Source: Friedmanniella luteola (lineage in GTDB: Bacteria; Actinomycetota; Actinomycetes; Propionibacteriales; Propionibacteriaceae). Taken from it: DNA of 64,000 bases. Positions 61,984-64,000 of the stretch are shown here, in pieces. Where the stretch lies: positions 248,001 through 312,000 of the forward strand of contig NZ_LT629749.1 in NCBI RefSeq assembly GCF_900105065.1, in the 5' to 3' direction. The stretch's first letter is position 1. The number at the start of each line of letters is the position of its first letter. The notes beneath the pieces were generated by a model. It worked only from the letters and a program-made list of their open reading frames with translations. It searched no databases and was not told where the DNA came from. The translations under genes were made by a program, and so were the position numbers.

Positions 61984-62525
61984 GCTGCTCGGGCCGGGCC
62001 GACGACGGCCTCGGGGCGCCCGGCCGCGCGCCGGGGCGTCGGGACGGACACGTGGCCCCGACGGGCCGGGGCGCGGTGCCGCTCACGCGCTACTCGGCAC
62101 GACGGACCGCGCTCGGCGCGGCCGCTCGGATCGACGCCTTCGCCGAGCACGCCGGGCAGTTCGAGGAGGGACTGGCCCTGCTCGACGAGCTCGACCGGCG
62201 CTGGGGGCCCGGCGGAGAGCTCTCGGCGCTGCTCGCAGCGCCGGTCGGGACGGCGTCGAGGACCTCCTGGGACACCCTGCTCCTCCTCACCCTGTCCGGG
62301 GCCGGCCTCGAGCTCGACCTCGCCCACCAGGCCGTGCGACGCCTCCAGCCGGTGACGCCGCCGACGCCGGACGTCCAGCACCTGGTCGCCGCCCGGCTCG
62401 TCGAGCAGGAGCTCGGCGACGCGGGCTGCGTCTGCGCACGCGTGGCCGTCGGCGCTGCCGTGGCGGGCACCTCGCCGGCGGGCGACGCCGGACCCGGCGG
62501 AGATGCCTGGAGGCCTACCCGCTGA
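61980..62525 (+). CDS. Hypothetical protein
   Basis: 181-residue soluble protein with a helical central region (FAEHAGQFEEGLALLDELDRRW, positions 51-72) and no recognised domain, signal peptide or membrane segment. Third-position GC bias is strong across the whole frame, supporting coding. The GTG overlaps the stop of the 70-residue gene upstream. The neighbours downstream (DUF2382 protein and GAF protein) suggest a stress-related cluster, but no function can be assigned. Confidence 0.6.
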   Translation: MSCSGRADDGLGAPGRAPGRRDGHVAPTGRGAVPLTRYSARRTALGAAARIDAFAEHAGQFEEGLALLDELDRRWGPGGELSALLAAPVGTASRTSWDTLLLLTLSGAGLELDLAHQAVRRLQPVTPPTPDVQHLVAARLVEQELGDAGCVCARVAVGAAVAGTSPAGDAGPGGDAWRPTR

Positions 62526-62637
62526 GTCAGGTACCGAACGGGTACCCCACCCCGAGATCCCCTCCGGGACCGCCGGCGGCCCTGCCGCCGCGGTCCTGCG
62601 CACCGCCCGAACGCACCGCCTCGTCCCCAGGAGCCCC

Positions 62638-63042
62638 ATGACCACCGCTGAACCCGCCTCGGCTGCCGACCTCGACCGGACGGGGGAGTCGCCGTCGGTG
62701 CTCCGTTCCGAGGAGCAGCTGCGGGTCGGCGTGCGCACCCAGGCGGTGGGCCGACTGCGGATCCGCAAGCGCGTGGTCACCGAGGAGGTGACGCGGACGG
62801 TCACCGTCCGCCGCGAGGAGCTCGTGGTCGAGGAGGAGCCGGTCGAGCCGGGCGTGGGCGCCGACCACCAGGTGGGTGACCGCGACCTGGAGATCGTGCT
62901 GCACGAGGAGCAGGTCGAGGTGCACACCGTGGTCGTCCCCGTCGAGCGTGTGGTCGTCCGCGTCCGCCGGGTCGAGGGCAGCGCGGCGGTCGCCGAGGTG
63001 GTTCGCCGCGAGCGGGTCGACCTGGAGCAGGACCCACGGTGA
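62638..63042 (+). CDS. DUF2382-domain protein (YsnF/AvaK-like)
   Basis: 134-residue protein with one DUF2382 domain: LRSEEQLRVGVRTQAVGRLRIRKRVVTEEV... repeated Val/Glu/Arg beta-hairpins covering residues 22-125. In actinobacteria and Deinococcus-group bacteria such domains accompany stress-response proteins; the molecular role is unknown. This copy lacks the PRC-barrel domain that often precedes it. CAGGAG lies upstream of the ATG at 62638. The stop overlaps the GTG of the GAF gene (63039-63042), so the two proteins are made together. Confidence 0.82.
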   Translation: MTTAEPASAADLDRTGESPSVLRSEEQLRVGVRTQAVGRLRIRKRVVTEEVTRTVTVRREELVVEEEPVEPGVGADHQVGDRDLEIVLHEEQVEVHTVVVPVERVVVRVRRVEGSAAVAEVVRRERVDLEQDPR

Positions 63043-63851
63043 TCGACCAGGCCCCCGCCGTCCCCCGGCTGGACGGCGCCGCCGTGACGAGCCTGGCCGA
63101 CGGGTCCTCCTCGACCCGCGAGGCGTGGCTGGAGGCGTCGGTCGAGCTCGGCGCGCAGCTGCTGCACGTCGAGGACGCCGTGGTCCCGGTCGTCCGGGCC
63201 GTCGTCGAGCACGTCTCGCGGTTGGTCCGGGCCCGCACCGTCACCTTCGTCGGCCCGAGCAAGATCGACGAGGGCCACTTCGAGGTCCGGCTGGCCGTCG
63301 GGGCCGGCGCCGACGACCTGATGGGCAAGACCTACACGAAGACGGGCACCCTCGAGGGACGCACGATGCAGGAGAACCGCGGCTTCGTCGGCTCGGCGGG
63401 GACGAGCCACTGCCACCACCAGGACACCCGCGACGAGCAGCCGGCCGGTCCGCTCCTCGCCGTCCCCCTGGACGGACCCGGCGGCATGCGCGGCGCGATC
63501 GTCGCCAGCCGCTGGGCCGGCCAGGCCGCCTTCAGCGAGTTCGACCTGGCCATGGCCCAGGACTTCGCGCGGCAGTCGAGCATCGCCCTCCGGCTGGCCC
63601 AGGGTCAGGCGAGCTCGGAGCAGCTCCGGTTCCACGAGCAGCGCGAGGCCGAGCTGCACCAGCTGCACGACGACCTCATCCAGCAGCTCTTCGGCCTCGG
63701 GGTCACGCTCGAGTCGCTCCGCAAGCAGGCCGGGACGCCGGCCGGCCAGCCGGCACCCGGACCCCGCTGGGACCAGGCCACCGGCCAGATCGACGGCCTC
63801 ATCGCCCAGCTCCGCGCGACGCTCACCGCTGCCCCCGACGCCGACGGCTGA
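63039..63851 (+). CDS. GAF-domain protein with a histidine-kinase-like dimerisation tail, no ATPase domain
   Basis: 270-residue protein. A GAF domain spans about 35-190 (LLAVPLDGPGGMRGAIVASRW is its later strand region). The C-terminus has a coiled helix ending ELHQLHDDLIQQLFGLGVTLESL (about 206-228), which closely resembles the HisKA_3 H-box of DevS/DosT kinases (LHD...IQ.LF..G). The catalytic ATPase domain is absent and the frame ends soon after. The GTG overlaps the DUF2382 stop. It may be a sensor that dimerises with a complete kinase or a phosphotransfer protein; His in LHDD is the candidate site. Confidence 0.75.
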   Translation: MIDQAPAVPRLDGAAVTSLADGSSSTREAWLEASVELGAQLLHVEDAVVPVVRAVVEHVSRLVRARTVTFVGPSKIDEGHFEVRLAVGAGADDLMGKTYTKTGTLEGRTMQENRGFVGSAGTSHCHHQDTRDEQPAGPLLAVPLDGPGGMRGAIVASRWAGQAAFSEFDLAMAQDFARQSSIALRLAQGQASSEQLRFHEQREAELHQLHDDLIQQLFGLGVTLESLRKQAGTPAGQPAPGPRWDQATGQIDGLIAQLRATLTAAPDADG

Positions 63852-63878
63852 CGCCCCGACGCCCGAGCCCGGCGCCGG

Positions 63879-64000
63879 TCAGCCCATCGTGCGCTGACCG
63901 TCGATCGTCTCGCGCAGGATGTCGGCGTGGCCGGCGTGCTGGGCCGTCTCGGCGATGACGTGCACCAGCACCCGCCGGTTGCTCCAGGACTCCTGCGCGA
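63879..64000 (-). CDS. DinB/DUF664-family protein, C-terminus only
   Basis: The last 39 codons of a gene that enters from the right edge. The fragment SWSNRRVLVHVIAETAQHAG followed by HADILRETIDGQRTMG and a stop is characteristic of the C-terminal end of actinobacterial DUF664/DinB proteins (four-helix metal-binding fold; some are thiol-dependent transferases). The two His (HVIAETAQH) fit the metal-ligand helix. It is convergent with the GAF gene, 27 bp apart. Confidence 0.8.
   Translation of the reverse strand, partial: AQESWSNRRVLVHVIAETAQHAGHADILRETIDGQRTMG

Overview
The window is a very high-GC, gene-dense actinobacterial chromosome segment. GTG starts are frequent, stop and start codons often overlap as GTGA, ATGA or TGATG, and many transcripts look leaderless (a TANNNT element 6-7 nt before the start codon). 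The gene order follows a block I know from Mycobacterium and Streptomyces: an ArsA-like ATPase pair, RidA, MBL hydrolase, Crp, Nth, TlpA-like protein, CoA NUDIX hydrolase, holin-like protein, Acs, Ssd and Tad pilus genes, DUF1998 helicase, TopA and HolB. I cannot name the genus; the Geodermatophilaceae or Propionibacteriales are reasonable guesses. No database was searched; all calls come from reading the sequence and from family knowledge.

Layout. 1-2552 (minus): an F420:NADPH reductase gene coupled to two ArsA/Get3-like ATPases. 2737-7336 (plus): DUF4177, RidA, NUDIX and MBL genes as one coupled chain, then a TrhO-type rhodanese and a membrane-anchored HtrA-like protease. 7412-15148: Crp (minus) divergent from a coupled plus chain nth-tlpA-NUDIX(CoA)-HD-GH13, followed by a GMC oxidoreductase and a small acidic protein. 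15203-22127: holin-like protein, NhaA, and an acetate module (AcsA, ActP-type symporter, DUF485 protein), then a methyltransferase. 22144-28350: an Ssd/TadA/TadB/TadC/Flp/TadE-type pilus locus. 28362-33894: two small minus genes, a MrfA-like helicase and a K+-insensitive H+-pyrophosphatase.

33984-41237: a CPBP membrane protein, an MpaB/DUF2236 oxygenase divergent from a propionyl-CoA-synthetase-like gene, and a three-gene siderophore importer with an IdeR/DtxR-type box lying on its own start codon. 41307-49272: a methyltransferase, TopA, a CYTH/CHAD-like protein, Tmk and HolB. 49273-50648: a non-coding region with a candidate small RNA, phased direct repeats and a c-di-AMP (ydaO) riboswitch in front of an Rpf/LysM cell-wall hydrolase. 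50817-53778: PSP1 protein, a secreted alpha/beta hydrolase and a small membrane protein.

53985-56672: tRNA-Thr(CGT), with an imperfect copy of its 3' half 2611 bp downstream. The two copies bracket a decayed EamA transporter, a cupin and an esterase. I read this as the remnant of an integrative element that has lost its integrase. 56798-64000: accessory genes (a frameshifted M48 peptidase, a CMD-family protein, a Gfo/Idh/MocA oxidoreductase, a nucleotidyltransferase, a secreted SH3-like protein, small hypotheticals, a DUF2382 protein, a GAF protein with a kinase-like tail, and the end of a DinB/DUF664 gene).

I found no CRISPR array, intact insertion sequence, integrase, rRNA gene or obvious defence operon. 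The items most worth follow-up are the tRNA-Thr island, the structured RNA candidate at 49326-49416, the regulatory region in front of rpf, and the iron box on the importer promoter.
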